Positions 8,279 through 17,084 of a stretch of 64,000 bases of DNA are shown piece by piece (positions within the stretch are counted from its first letter, which is position 1; the number at the start of each line of letters is the position of its first letter). The position numbers and the translations under genes were made by a program. Origin of the DNA: Streptomyces glomeratus (GTDB taxonomy: Bacteria > Actinomycetota > Actinomycetes > Streptomycetales > Streptomycetaceae); contig NZ_JAKEEB010000029.1 of assembly GCF_021462825.1 (NCBI RefSeq), positions 1 through 64,000 of the forward strand, in the 5' to 3' direction. Under the pieces are notes generated by a model. It saw only the letters and a program-made list of their open reading frames with translations, searched no databases and was not told the DNA's origin.

Positions 8279-8509
8279 TCGCTGGGCGACCGCACGATGC
8301 GCGTCACGCCGTACTCGTGCCGTTCGTCGAAGCGGTCGAAGGAGGAGCCCGGCGGCGAGGCGCCGGGCAAGGAGCCCGGCGGCGAGGCGCTGGGCAAGAA
8401 GGCGCGGGGCCGGCCCGCGACGCACCGCTGGGCCGTCCGGCCGGAGCAGCACGGGGTCGTCGTGGTCGGTGTAGTCGACCCGCAGGCCGTCCGTCACCAG
8501 AGGTGCCAT
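8279..8509 (-). pseudogene. Probable remnant of a polyphosphate kinase 2 gene
   Basis: A good SD (AGGAAG) precedes an ATG at 8509, and the first 28 or so residues (VDYTDHDDPVLLRPDG) resemble the N-terminal leader of actinobacterial PPK2 proteins as I remember them. The frame then enters a 27-bp tandem repeat and loses all similarity; no PPK2 catalytic domain follows. A separate frame gives SSFDRFDERHEYGVTRIVRS with good codon bias, hinting at a frameshift or rearrangement. Position next to a phosphate carrier fits polyphosphate metabolism. The identification rests on a short match and could be wrong; it might be an uncharacterised short gene. Confidence 0.4.
8345..8398. repeat. 27-bp tandem repeat, two copies
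   Basis: Two adjacent 27-bp units (8345-8371 and 8372-8398) differ at a single base. They lie inside the degraded ppk2-like segment and may mark the slippage or duplication that disrupted it. Confidence 0.85.
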
Positions 8510-8531
8510 CGGTTCTTCCTCCCCGTGTGTC

Positions 8532-8765
8532 TCAGTGGAACTGCGGCACGATCAGATAGATCCCGTACACGACCACGGCCGCGCAGGCCAGGAAGCAGAG
8601 CCCGGCCTGGGCGACGGCAAGGGGATGGCTCCGGCCGTCCCTCTCGCGGGCGGCCTCGGCCTGGGCCAGGCCGAGCACACCGAGCGCGAAGACGACGACC
8701 ACGGCGACGGTGACTCCGATGCTGACCACGGTGACCTGGCCGAGGGCGGTCCAGTCAAGGTGCAT
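8532..8765 (-). CDS. Small two-span membrane protein downstream of pit
   Basis: A 77-residue protein with two hydrophobic helices (about residues 10-32 and 50-72) linked by a charged loop AEAARERDGRSHP. It lies 19 bp downstream of the Pit carrier gene on the same strand, so it is probably co-transcribed. Small proteins of this type commonly accompany pit genes in Streptomyces; a role as accessory subunit is an inference. I recognise no named domain. Confidence 0.8.
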   Translation of the reverse strand: MHLDWTALGQVTVVSIGVTVAVVVVFALGVLGLAQAEAARERDGRSHPLAVAQAGLCFLACAAVVVYGIYLIVPQFH

Positions 8766-8784
8766 GGCTCGAACACTCCCTGGC

Positions 8785-9939
<1,155 letters not shown>

Positions 9940-10008
9940 CCCCCGATGAAAGCAACCCAAGGCGTATATCCGGGGAAGCGCGGGCAACGGCGAGGCGTGC
10001 GTCGCGTG

Positions 10009-10015
10009 GGTGAAC
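10009..10015 (-). promoter_or_regulatory. Single PHO-box-like heptamer upstream of pit
   Basis: Read on the minus strand this is GTTCACC, the core of a PhoP direct-repeat unit. The adjacent 11-base windows do not repeat it convincingly, so it is a weak candidate. Confidence 0.25.
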
Positions 10016-10162
10016 GTGCCTCGAAAGTACGTACGTTGAGCGCATCCGCGACACCGGCGCGAGCCGTGTCGTGCGCGCTGTCGCGCGCCCGCCGTGTCCC
10101 GGCCCGTCGCTCCAGTCGCGCCCGTGGCGTTCGGCGCGCCCGTCGTGCCCGGATGCGACAAC

Positions 10163-10200
10163 GACCGTGGGCCAGGACATCTCGGTCCTGGCCCACGGTC
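10163..10200. terminator. Strong terminator hairpin
   Basis: A perfect 16-bp inverted repeat (10163-10178 with 10185-10200) with a 6-base loop lies 58 bp beyond the stop of the FMN reductase gene on its downstream side. It is well placed to end that transcript and insulate the pit promoter. Confidence 0.85.
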
Positions 10201-10257
10201 TCGTCATGTACCGGGCCGGCGTGGAAGCCGGGGCGGCGTGGGAGCCGGGGTGGAAGG

Positions 10258-10815
10258 TCAGACGCCGGCGGGCGCGGCCTGGGAGAGCTGCTCGATGACC
10301 TTGGTCAGACCCTCGACGACCTCGGAGTCGTCCGCCGGGTGCGTCTCGGCGAACCGGGTCACCGAGCCGGGGATGGAGAGCTTGGCGTCCTCGACGACCG
10401 CAGCGCCGGCGATGCCCAGGGCCTTGCGGGTCTCGTCCTGCGCCCACACGCCGCCGTACTGGCCGAAGGCGGTGCCGACGACGGCGACCGGCTTGCCGGA
10501 CAGGGCACCGGCGCCATACGGACGGGACAGCCAGTCGATCGCGTTCTTCAGGACGGCCGGAATGGTGCCGTTGTACTCGGGGGAGAAGAGCAGCAGGGCG
10601 TCGGCCTGGGCGGCGGCGGTGCGCAGCGCGCTCGCGGCCTCGGGGACGCTGCCCTCGACGTCGATGTCCTCGTTGTAGAAGGGCACCTGGCCCAGACCCT
10701 CGTGCAGCACGACCTCGACGCCCGCGGGGGCGTGCTTCACGGCCGCCTCGGCGAGCTGGCGGTTGTGGGAACCGGCGCGAAGGCTGCCGACCAGGGCGAG
10801 GATGCGTACGGACAT
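10258..10815 (-). CDS. NADPH-dependent FMN reductase / quinone reductase
   Basis: A 185-residue flavodoxin-fold oxidoreductase of the ChrR/YieF/SsuE-like FMN_red family. The FMN phosphate loop GSLRAGSHNRQLAEAA is at residues 10-25 and the second signature SPEYNGTIPAVLKNAIDWLSR is near 78-98. These enzymes reduce quinones, azo dyes or metals with NADPH. The gene is divergent from a TetR regulator, and three related GGACC palindromes occupy the gap, so it is probably the TetR target. The ATG at 10815 is followed by the typical start SVRILALVGSLR. Confidence 0.92.
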   Translation of the reverse strand: MSVRILALVGSLRAGSHNRQLAEAAVKHAPAGVEVVLHEGLGQVPFYNEDIDVEGSVPEAASALRTAAAQADALLLFSPEYNGTIPAVLKNAIDWLSRPYGAGALSGKPVAVVGTAFGQYGGVWAQDETRKALGIAGAAVVEDAKLSIPGSVTRFAETHPADDSEVVEGLTKVIEQLSQAAPAGV

Positions 10816-10850
10816 GGCGAAACTCCCAGGATGATGCGATCGGTGACAAA

Positions 10851-10934
10851 CGGACCGTCCGAGTCCGTTGAATGTTGTACCACTCTAACCGGACCCCGGT
10901 CCACTTGCCATCACCGTAAGCGGACCAGGGTCCG
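10851..10934. promoter_or_regulatory. Three related palindromes, candidate TetR operators
   Basis: CGGAC-c-GTCCG (10851-10861), CGGACC-cc-GGTCCA (10890-10903) and CGGACC-ag-GGTCCG (10921-10934) share one half-site and lie between the divergent FMN reductase and TetR genes. The last two have the same length and spacing. The last lies upstream of the leaderless TAATCT box of the TetR gene (10953-10958), which suggests autoregulation. Confidence 0.72.
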
Positions 10935-10964
10935 ATTGTCTTCCCCGAGCGCTAATCTGGTGCC

Positions 10965-11633
10965 ATGACCGAGCCGTTCTCGCCTTTCTTCGTGCCCCAG
11001 GACGATCTGGGGGGCCTCACGGACCTTGCCCTGCTGCCGACGGGTGAGACGCCTCAGCTGCGCGCGGACGCCGCACGCAACCGCACTCGGCTGCTGGAGG
11101 TCGCCGCCCGTCTGGCCGCCGAGCGCGGCATCGCCAACGTGACCATGGAGGACATCGCCTGCGGGGCGGGCGTCGGCAAGGGCACCGTCTTCCGGCGCTT
11201 CGGCGACCGCACGGGCCTGCTCGTGGAACTGCTCAGCCATCACGAGCAGCAGCTCCAGGCCGCCTTCCTCTCGGGGCCGCCGCCGCTCGGTCCGGGGGCG
11301 CCGCCGACGGAGCGGCTGCACGCCTTCGGCTCGGCCGTCATCCGCCACGAGCATGCCCACCGGGACTTCTACCTGGCGGCCCACATGGAGCCGGGCCGCC
11401 GCCGCACGAGTCCCGCCTACCGCTTCCGGCTGGCCCACGTCTGCATGCTGCTGCGCGAAGCGCGGCTGGACGGCGACAACGAACTGGTGGGCCATCTGCT
11501 GCTCGGCTATCTGGAAACCGTGCTCGTGGACCACCTGCTCACCGACCGCGCCATGTCCCTCGAGCGCGTGGAGGCCGGATGGCGCGATCTGGTCGATCGC
11601 TACACGGGCCGATGGAGCCGATGTACGGGCTGA
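10965..11633 (+). CDS. TetR family repressor
   Basis: A 222-residue regulator with an N-terminal TetR HTH at about residues 35-80: RLLEVAARLAAERGIANVTM leads into MEDIACGAGVGKGTVFRRFG. The C-terminal ligand domain has no recognised signature. It is divergent from the FMN reductase, and the three CGGACC palindromes in between are its likely sites. TAATCT lies six bases before the ATG and no SD is present, so a leaderless transcript is likely. The ligand may be a quinone or electrophile, judging only from the neighbour. Confidence 0.9.
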   Translation: MTEPFSPFFVPQDDLGGLTDLALLPTGETPQLRADAARNRTRLLEVAARLAAERGIANVTMEDIACGAGVGKGTVFRRFGDRTGLLVELLSHHEQQLQAAFLSGPPPLGPGAPPTERLHAFGSAVIRHEHAHRDFYLAAHMEPGRRRTSPAYRFRLAHVCMLLREARLDGDNELVGHLLLGYLETVLVDHLLTDRAMSLERVEAGWRDLVDRYTGRWSRCTG

Positions 11634-11784
11634 CACCGGACGTGGGCGTCGCCGCGCCTGTTTATGCAGGTCAGCGGCGTATTATCGGACATGACAACGG
11701 TCACCGGTGCAGCCTTTGCCTCAAGGCGCCGCGATGCGTTTCACTGCGGTGAGGCACCCGATGCGAGGGGGGAAGGCGGATCAG

Positions 11785-12795
11785 ATGAGCGACCACGGTC
11801 ATAGCCACGGCCCGGGAGGTCACTCGGGGCACTCCCACGGCGTCTCGGCGGACGCCGACCGCCGCTGGCTGGGCGCCGCACTCGCCCTGATCACCGTGTT
11901 CATGGCGGCCGAGGTGGTCGTCGGTATCCTCGCCGGCTCCCTGGCCCTGCTCTCCGACGCGGCCCACATGCTCACCGACGCCGCCTCCATCGTGCTCGCG
12001 CTGATCGCCATGCGACTCGCCGCCCGCCCGGCCCGCGGCGGTTTCACCTATGGCCTCAAGCGCGCGGAGATTCTCTCCGCCCAGGTCAACGGCCTGACGC
12101 TGCTGCTGCTCGGGACCTGGCTGGCCTATGAGGCCGTACGACGGCTCATCGATCCGCCGCGGGTCGCGGGCGGTCCGATGCTGGCCACCGCGCTGGCCGG
12201 AATCGTCGTGAACGTGGCCGCCGCCTGGTGCATCTCCAAGGCCAACCGCACCTCCCTCAATGTGGAGGGCGCCTACCAGCACGTCCTGAACGACCTGTTC
12301 GCCTTCATCGGCACCGCCGTCGCAGCCCTGGTGGTCCTCGTGACCGGCTTCGAGCGCGCCGACCCCATCGCCACCCTTGTGGTCGTCGCGCTGATGGTGA
12401 AGGCCGCGTACGGACTGCTGCGCGACTCGGGCCGGATCTTCCTGGAGGCCGCGCCGGCCGATGTCGATCCGGACGCGCTCGGCGACCGGCTCGTCGCCCG
12501 GCCGGACGTCGTCGAGGTGCACGATCTGCACGTCTGGCAGATCACCTCCGGCCAGGCCGCGCTGTCCGCGCACATCCTGGTGGAGCCCGGCGGCGACTGC
12601 CACGCGGTCCGCCGCGACCTCGAAGACGTGTTGCGCCACGACTACGGCATCACCCACACCACCCTCCAGGTCGACCACACGCCCGAACGGGTCCTCCAGG
12701 TGGCGCTGCCCGGCGACCGCACCACAGGCGAAGACCCCGCGCACTGCGACGCCCCGCACGGCCCGGTGCACCGGGAGGAGCCGCACCACCACTGA
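11785..12795 (+). CDS. Cation diffusion facilitator (second CDF paralogue)
   Basis: A 336-residue CDF metal/proton antiporter, different from the one at 6.7-7.8 kb. His-rich stretches lie at both ends (HGHSHGPGGHSGHSHG at the N-terminus, HREEPHHH at the C-terminus). The metal-site pairs D-A-A-H-M-L-T-D and H-V-L-N-D are visible in helices 2 and 5. The sequence resembles the ZitB/CzcD branch (SLALLSDAAHMLTDAASI). The ATG at 11785 follows GGGGGGAAGG. No regulator is adjacent on this side. A 13-bp tandem repeat begins at its stop codon. Confidence 0.92.
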   Translation: MSDHGHSHGPGGHSGHSHGVSADADRRWLGAALALITVFMAAEVVVGILAGSLALLSDAAHMLTDAASIVLALIAMRLAARPARGGFTYGLKRAEILSAQVNGLTLLLLGTWLAYEAVRRLIDPPRVAGGPMLATALAGIVVNVAAAWCISKANRTSLNVEGAYQHVLNDLFAFIGTAVAALVVLVTGFERADPIATLVVVALMVKAAYGLLRDSGRIFLEAAPADVDPDALGDRLVARPDVVEVHDLHVWQITSGQAALSAHILVEPGGDCHAVRRDLEDVLRHDYGITHTTLQVDHTPERVLQVALPGDRTTGEDPAHCDAPHGPVHREEPHHH

Positions 12796-12840
12796 CGGAA
12801 CGCCCGGACGGAACGCCTGGACGGAACGCCCGGACGGAAC
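12795..12840. repeat. 13-bp tandem repeat after the CDF gene
   Basis: The unit ACGGAACGCCCGG occurs three full times and once partly from 12795 to 12840, beginning at the last base of the CDF stop codon. More degenerate CGGAAC units continue to about 12885. It lies in the gap before the MarR gene. The core CGGAAC also appears in the 20-bp repeats at 16.3 kb. Confidence 0.85.
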
Positions 12841-12953
12841 AACCGTTCGCGACCTCCAGGCGGAACGACCGTCCGGAACGCCCCGCTTCCCGTGTCTTGA
12901 CCCGCTCTTTCCGCCCATATCCATATCTCTGACACAGAGCTAATCTCGAAAGT

Positions 12954-13409
12954 GTGGCTTCCGAGAACTTCGCCGAGGACTTGTCCACCGCTCTGGTGGT
13001 GGTGCAGCGGCTGATCCGGCGGCGGCTGCGCAGGGGAGCCGGGTCACCGCGCCTGCGCGGAGCGGAGGTCGAACTGCTGCGCCTGGTGGCTTCCCGGCCG
13101 GGCATCGGCGTGTCGGACGCGGCAAAGGAGCTGTACCTGGCAGGGAACTCGGTGTCCACGCTGGTCAACCAGCTGGCGCGGGACGGCTATCTGATCCGTG
13201 AGACCGACCCCGCCGACCGGCGGGCCGCGCGACTGCTGCCCACCGAGGCGGCCGAGGCACGGCTGCGTGACTGGGGCAAGCGGCGCACCGCACTCGTACG
13301 GCGTCACGTGGCCCTTCTGGACGACGAGGACCGCAAGGCGCTTCAGGCGGCCCTTCCGGCCCTGCGCAAGCTGGCGGAGAACCTGCACGAGGAGGCCGAG
13401 GAGATATGA
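12954..13409 (+). CDS. MarR family regulator
   Basis: A 151-residue winged-helix regulator of the MarR family. The HTH covers about residues 40-85 (ASRPGIGVSDAAKELYLAGN, SVSTLVNQLARDGYLIRETD) and the wing DPADRRAARLLPTEAAEA follows. It is the first gene of a three-gene operon with an ABC exporter, overlapping the ATPase gene by ATGA, so it probably represses its own operon until a drug-like ligand binds. TAATCT (12941-12946) lies seven bases before the GTG start, the pattern of a leaderless transcript. Confidence 0.9.
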   Translation: MASENFAEDLSTALVVVQRLIRRRLRRGAGSPRLRGAEVELLRLVASRPGIGVSDAAKELYLAGNSVSTLVNQLARDGYLIRETDPADRRAARLLPTEAAEARLRDWGKRRTALVRRHVALLDDEDRKALQAALPALRKLAENLHEEAEEI

Positions 13410-14260
13410 CGGGCAGCGCGACGGACGGCGAGGCGCCCGCGGTGGACGCCGTCAGCTGTTCCGGACTCCGGTACTCCTTCGGGGAGACGAGGGCGGTCGA
13501 CGGGCTCGACCTCACCGTCCGTGACGGCGAGTGTTTCGGACTGCTCGGTCCGAACGGAGCAGGCAAGACCACCGCGATTCGCTGCATGACCACGCTTCTG
13601 CCGGTCCCGGCGAGCCTGGTCCACGTCTTCGGCCATGACGCGGCCCGCGAGCCCATGGCCGTGCGCCGGCTGCTGGGCTACGTGCCGCAACAGCTCTCGG
13701 CCGACGCCGGGCTCACGGGCCGGGAGAACGTCGCCCTGTTCGCCCGGGTTTTCGACGTCCCCCGTCGCGAGCGGGCCCGGCGCGTCGGGCAGGCCCTCGC
13801 GGCCGTCGGCCTGACCGCCGCGGCCGACCGCCTGGCGCAGACGTACTCCGGCGGTATGGTCCGCCGGCTGGAACTCGCCCAGGCGCTGGTCAGCGCGCCC
13901 CGGTTGCTGATCCTCGACGAGCCGACCATCGGACTCGACCCGATCGCCCGGACCAACGTGTGGGAGCACATCAACGCCGTCCGCGCCGCCACCGGCATGA
14001 CCGTCCTGGTCACCACCCATTACATGGACGAGGCCGACCAGTACTGCGACCGGGTCGCCCTGATGCACCGCGGCCGCGTCCGTGCCCTCGGCACTCCCGC
14101 CGAGCTGAGGAGGGGCCTGAAGGACCGGCTCGGCACCGACGGCCCGCTGCCGACGCTGGAGGACGTCTTCCGTGACGTCGCCGGCAGCGGCCTCGACGAC
14201 CAGTCAGGAGACTTCCGCAATGTCCGAAGCACCCGCCGCACCGCATCCCGCGTCGGCTGA
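13406..14260 (+). CDS. ABC exporter ATP-binding protein (DrrA-like)
   Basis: A 284-residue ATPase subunit of a two-component drug or lipid exporter of the DrrA/ABC-2 type. Walker A GPNGAGKTT is at residues 48-56, the signature YSGGM near 150, Walker B RLLILDEP near 170, and the switch His in VTTHYMDE. The Q-loop is VPQQLSAD. It starts within the MarR stop codon (ATGA) and its end overlaps the permease start by 41 bp, indicating translational coupling. The substrate is unknown. Confidence 0.93.
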   Translation: MTGSATDGEAPAVDAVSCSGLRYSFGETRAVDGLDLTVRDGECFGLLGPNGAGKTTAIRCMTTLLPVPASLVHVFGHDAAREPMAVRRLLGYVPQQLSADAGLTGRENVALFARVFDVPRRERARRVGQALAAVGLTAAADRLAQTYSGGMVRRLELAQALVSAPRLLILDEPTIGLDPIARTNVWEHINAVRAATGMTVLVTTHYMDEADQYCDRVALMHRGRVRALGTPAELRRGLKDRLGTDGPLPTLEDVFRDVAGSGLDDQSGDFRNVRSTRRTASRVG

Positions 14261-15080
14261 CGCCACCCCGCAGCCGGACCTCGGACTGCTGCTGGCCCCG
14301 CCCCGGGCCCGCACCGGCTGGAGGGTACTGCCGGCGCGGGTGGCCGCGATGTGCGCGGTCGAGTTGCAGAAACTGCGCCACGACCGCACCGAGCTGTACA
14401 CCCGCGCGGTCCAGCCCGCACTGTGGCTGCTGATCTTCGGTGAGACGTTCACCCGCATCAAGGCCATCCCCACCGGGGGCATCCCGTATCTCGACTATCT
14501 GGCGCCCGGGATCATCGCCCAGTCCGCGATGTTCATCGCCATCTTCTACGGCATCATGATCATCTGGGAGCGGGACGCCGGTATCCTCACCAAGCTCCTG
14601 GTCACACCCACACCGCGGGCGGCGCTCATCACCGGCAAGGCGTTCGCCTCCGGCGTGAAGGCGCTGATCCAGGCACTGGTGGTCGTCGTGATCGCCGCGC
14701 TGCTCGGCGTCGCGATGACCTGGAACCCCCTGCGTCTGCTGGGCGTGGCGGTGGCCGTCGTCCTGGGTTCGGCCTTCTTCTCCTGCCTCTCCATGACCAT
14801 CGCGGGCATCGTCCTGACCCGCGACCGGCTGATGGGCATCGGCCAGGCGATCACGATGCCGCTTTTCTTCGGCTCCAACGCCCTCTACCCGGTGGCCGTC
14901 ATGCCCGGTTGGCTCCAGGGCGTCAGCAACGTCAACCCCCTGAGCTACCAGGTCGACGCCCTGCGCGGCCTCCTGCTCGGCACGCCCTCCCATCTGCCGC
15001 TCGACTTCGGCGTGCTGGCGGCGGCCGCGGCCGTGGGTGTCACATCGGCCTCGTCGCTGCTGGGGCGGCTGGCCCGCTGA
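14220..15080 (+). CDS. ABC-2 type exporter permease (DrrB-like)
   Basis: A 286-residue permease with about six membrane spans and the ABC-2 signature pattern near the C-terminus (GIGQAITMPLFFGSNALYPV, then NPLSYQVDALRGLLLG). It pairs with the ATPase encoded just upstream. The N-terminal 45 residues are soluble and Ala/Pro-rich. The ATG at 14220 is chosen because CAGGAG lies upstream at SD distance; a longer frame begins inside the ATPase gene. Together with the MarR gene this forms an efflux operon. Confidence 0.92.
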   Translation: MSEAPAAPHPASADATPQPDLGLLLAPPRARTGWRVLPARVAAMCAVELQKLRHDRTELYTRAVQPALWLLIFGETFTRIKAIPTGGIPYLDYLAPGIIAQSAMFIAIFYGIMIIWERDAGILTKLLVTPTPRAALITGKAFASGVKALIQALVVVVIAALLGVAMTWNPLRLLGVAVAVVLGSAFFSCLSMTIAGIVLTRDRLMGIGQAITMPLFFGSNALYPVAVMPGWLQGVSNVNPLSYQVDALRGLLLGTPSHLPLDFGVLAAAAAVGVTSASSLLGRLAR

Positions 15081-15135
15081 ACCACGGCCGGACGCCCGGC
15101 GCCCACCGGAGACAGGGCTGACGGCGGCGGCCACC

Positions 15136-15318
15136 TCATCTCCTCTTCCAGAACGCCATCAGATCCGCCAGGGCCCTGATGATCTCGGGACGTTCCGACG
15201 CGTCCGCCTGACGCAGACTGATGACGAGCGCGAGGAGGATCATGACGACGAAGAGGGCGACGGCGTAAAGGAAGAGCTGCGGAGCAGCTCCGGCCACTTG
15301 CTCGAGTACGGCCCACAT
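15136..15318 (-). CDS. Single-span small membrane protein
   Basis: A 60-residue protein: a short N-terminus, one hydrophobic helix at about residues 14-34 (FLYAVALFVVMILLALVISL) and a charged cytoplasmic-type tail ending in WKRR. The ATG at 15318 follows GGGAGGCAG, a convincing SD. I recognise no family. It lies convergent to the ABC permease gene, 55 bp away. Function unknown. Confidence 0.7.
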   Translation of the reverse strand: MWAVLEQVAGAAPQLFLYAVALFVVMILLALVISLRQADASERPEIIRALADLMAFWKRR

Positions 15319-15746
15319 ACTGCCTCCCGGACGGTCCCGCCCGCCGCCTCCGGAAGACTTCGCCAGGGCGCGAGGCCTCCACGAAGCAGGCGGACGCCTG
15401 CCATCACGCAGCGCCCGCCGGCTGCGAACCTCGGCCGTGGTTCCAGAAGGGAAGGCGTCAAAACCGGGGGGAGCCTTCCGCTGCCTGGTCGGCATGGTGT
15501 GGCGCCCGTACGTCGAGCGGCGACGCCACTACCGTGTTGTGCTGCTCCGCGAGTTCGGCGGGGACGGCGTCATCGAGTCCGGCGAGTTCGGCGCCTGGTA
15601 CGGCTCCGTCTCGTCGACGCTGGGCGGTGGCGGGGCAGATTCCTCGTCGCCGCCTGACCGGTTACTTCTGAGTATCAACCGTATCCGTGAGGCCGACTCG
15701 AACACGTATGACTCGCGCGTCCGTTCACCCGTTGGGTCTCGGTGGA
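15319..15746. other. Gap with a possible gene remnant
   Basis: No complete gene is supported in these 428 bases. A plus-strand frame at about 15494-15640 (starting MVWRPYVERRR and continuing VVLLREFGGDGVIESGEFG) shows strong third-position GC bias for about 50 codons. The bias fades afterwards, where the DNA becomes less GC-rich (15655-15730). It may be a decayed gene or a short unknown one. No SD is obvious. Confidence 0.35.
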
Positions 15747-16154
15747 CTACCGCAAGGAAGGAATCTCGATGGCCGGGCAGCGGTCCATCACCATCTCCAG
15801 ACCGGCCGCGCGGGCGCGTTCGTACGCCCCTTCGTCGATCACGCCCAGCTGGAACCAGACGGCCTTGGCGCCGATCGCGGCGGCCTCGTCGGCCACCGGA
15901 CCCGCCAGGTCGCTGTTGACGAAGACATCGACGACGTCGACCGGGAACGGGATCGCGTCCAGCGACGGGTAGCCCTGCTCGCCGTGGACCGTCTCCGCCT
16001 TGGGATGGACCGGCACGATCCGCTTGCCGAAGCGCTGGAGAACCGTGGCGACCCCGTAGGCGGCTCGGCCCTGGTTCCCGGACAGGCCCACGATCGCCCA
16101 GGTGTCGCCCAGCTCGGTGAGGATCTTGCGGATCGTTGCTGAGTCGCCGTACAC
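15747..16154 (-). CDS. CoA-binding domain protein
   Basis: A 135-residue protein made of a single CoA-binding Rossmann domain (CoA_binding_2, YccU-like). The nucleotide loop TWAIVGLSGNQGRAAYGVAT is near residues 18-37, and the closing VDVVDVFVNSDLAGPVADEA and CPAIEIP motifs are typical. Such proteins bind CoA or related nucleotides; their role is not established. The GTG at 16154 follows AAGGAGA. It is divergent from the CysRS-like gene, with a block of 20-bp repeats between. Confidence 0.9.
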   Translation of the reverse strand: MYGDSATIRKILTELGDTWAIVGLSGNQGRAAYGVATVLQRFGKRIVPVHPKAETVHGEQGYPSLDAIPFPVDVVDVFVNSDLAGPVADEAAAIGAKAVWFQLGVIDEGAYERARAAGLEMVMDRCPAIEIPSLR

Positions 16155-16260
16155 GGCCGGTCTCCTTCGACGTCCCGCGACGCGGCAGGCCCGCGCCGTC
16201 TGCTGTGGGGCAACAGCGGGTGGAACAAAGGGATTCCCCGCACCCGGCAGCCAGGCCCCG

Positions 16261-16360
16261 GAAAACCGGAACCGGCCCCGGAAGACCGGAACCGGCTGCG
16301 GAAAACCGGAACCGGCTGAGGAGGACCGGAACCGGCCCCGGAAAACCGGAACGGGCCCCA
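16261..16360. repeat. 20-bp tandem repeat, five copies
   Basis: Five consecutive 20-bp units of the form gAAAACCGGAACCGGCCCCG fill 16261-16360, with one to four changes per unit. They lie directly upstream of the leaderless promoter of the CysRS-like gene (TACGCT at 16389-16394). Each unit carries CCGGAACCGG, itself nearly palindromic. This may be a minisatellite or a multi-site regulator array. Confidence 0.9.
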
Positions 16361-16400
16361 CCTCCCTGCGCCGCGGCCCTCGTCCGCCTACGCTCGCCCC

Positions 16401-17084
16401 GTGCTCCGTATCATCGACGCCCGCAACGGCGAGCCCACCGACGTCCGCCCGGGCCTGGTCCGCGTCCACGCCCATGTCACCGGAGCCGACACCTCGGCCC
16501 TGCGGGTGCTGCTGGTGGCCGACGTGCTGGCCCGGGCCCTGGAACTCGGCGGCACCCCCGTGGTCACGGTCGCCGCCCCGTCCGCCGCTCTACGGGAACA
16601 CGCCGACGCCCTCGGCATCCGCCCGGCGGAGCCGGACACACCGGGCCTCGGCCGGGCCCTGCACGTCGTCGGGGTGGAGGACACCGCACCCGACGGGGTG
16701 CGCATCGAGGTCGCCCCGGCCACCGGACCCGCCGGCACCGCCGCGCCGCCGTCGGCCCTGCGCCTCGCCCTGCTCGCCCGCCCCCGCCGCCGGCCCGCCG
16801 TCCTCGACCCTGCCGCCCTGACCGCGGCACACGACATGCTCGTACGCTGGCGCCGGGCCGTCGCCGGCTGGGCGACGCACCCCTCGCGGCCCATCCCGGA
16901 ACAGGTGCGGCACGAGCTGCGCACCGCCTGGGAGGACGACCTCGACGTACCGGCCGTCCTTCAGGTGCTGGAGCGCGTGGAGGGCGACGACGAGCTGCCG
17001 GAAGGTGCGCGCTTCGAGACGTACGCCTACGCCGACCGTCTGCTCGGCCTGGACCTCGCCCGCGAGATCGGGGCCCGGGCATGA
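16401..17084 (+). CDS. CysRS/MshC-like protein lacking catalytic motifs
   Basis: A 227-residue protein whose N-terminal part (LRIIDARNGEPTDVRPGLVRVHAHVTG shortened here to its core PGLVRVHAHVTG) recalls the start of cysteinyl-tRNA synthetase and the ligase MshC, and whose C-terminal part (VRHELRTAWEDDLDVPAVLQ) recalls the DALR-type helical region of CysRS. The cysteine/zinc motif and the HIGH and KMSKS motifs are absent and the chain is about half the usual length. It overlaps the SixA gene by ATGA. TACGCT lies six bases before the GTG start. The relation is a judgement from pattern memory; function unknown. Confidence 0.65.
   Translation: MLRIIDARNGEPTDVRPGLVRVHAHVTGADTSALRVLLVADVLARALELGGTPVVTVAAPSAALREHADALGIRPAEPDTPGLGRALHVVGVEDTAPDGVRIEVAPATGPAGTAAPPSALRLALLARPRRRPAVLDPAALTAAHDMLVRWRRAVAGWATHPSRPIPEQVRHELRTAWEDDLDVPAVLQVLERVEGDDELPEGARFETYAYADRLLGLDLAREIGARA

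Noticed and set aside
10009..10015. Functional PHO box for the pit gene
   Set aside because: Only one heptamer is present, without a clear second direct repeat.
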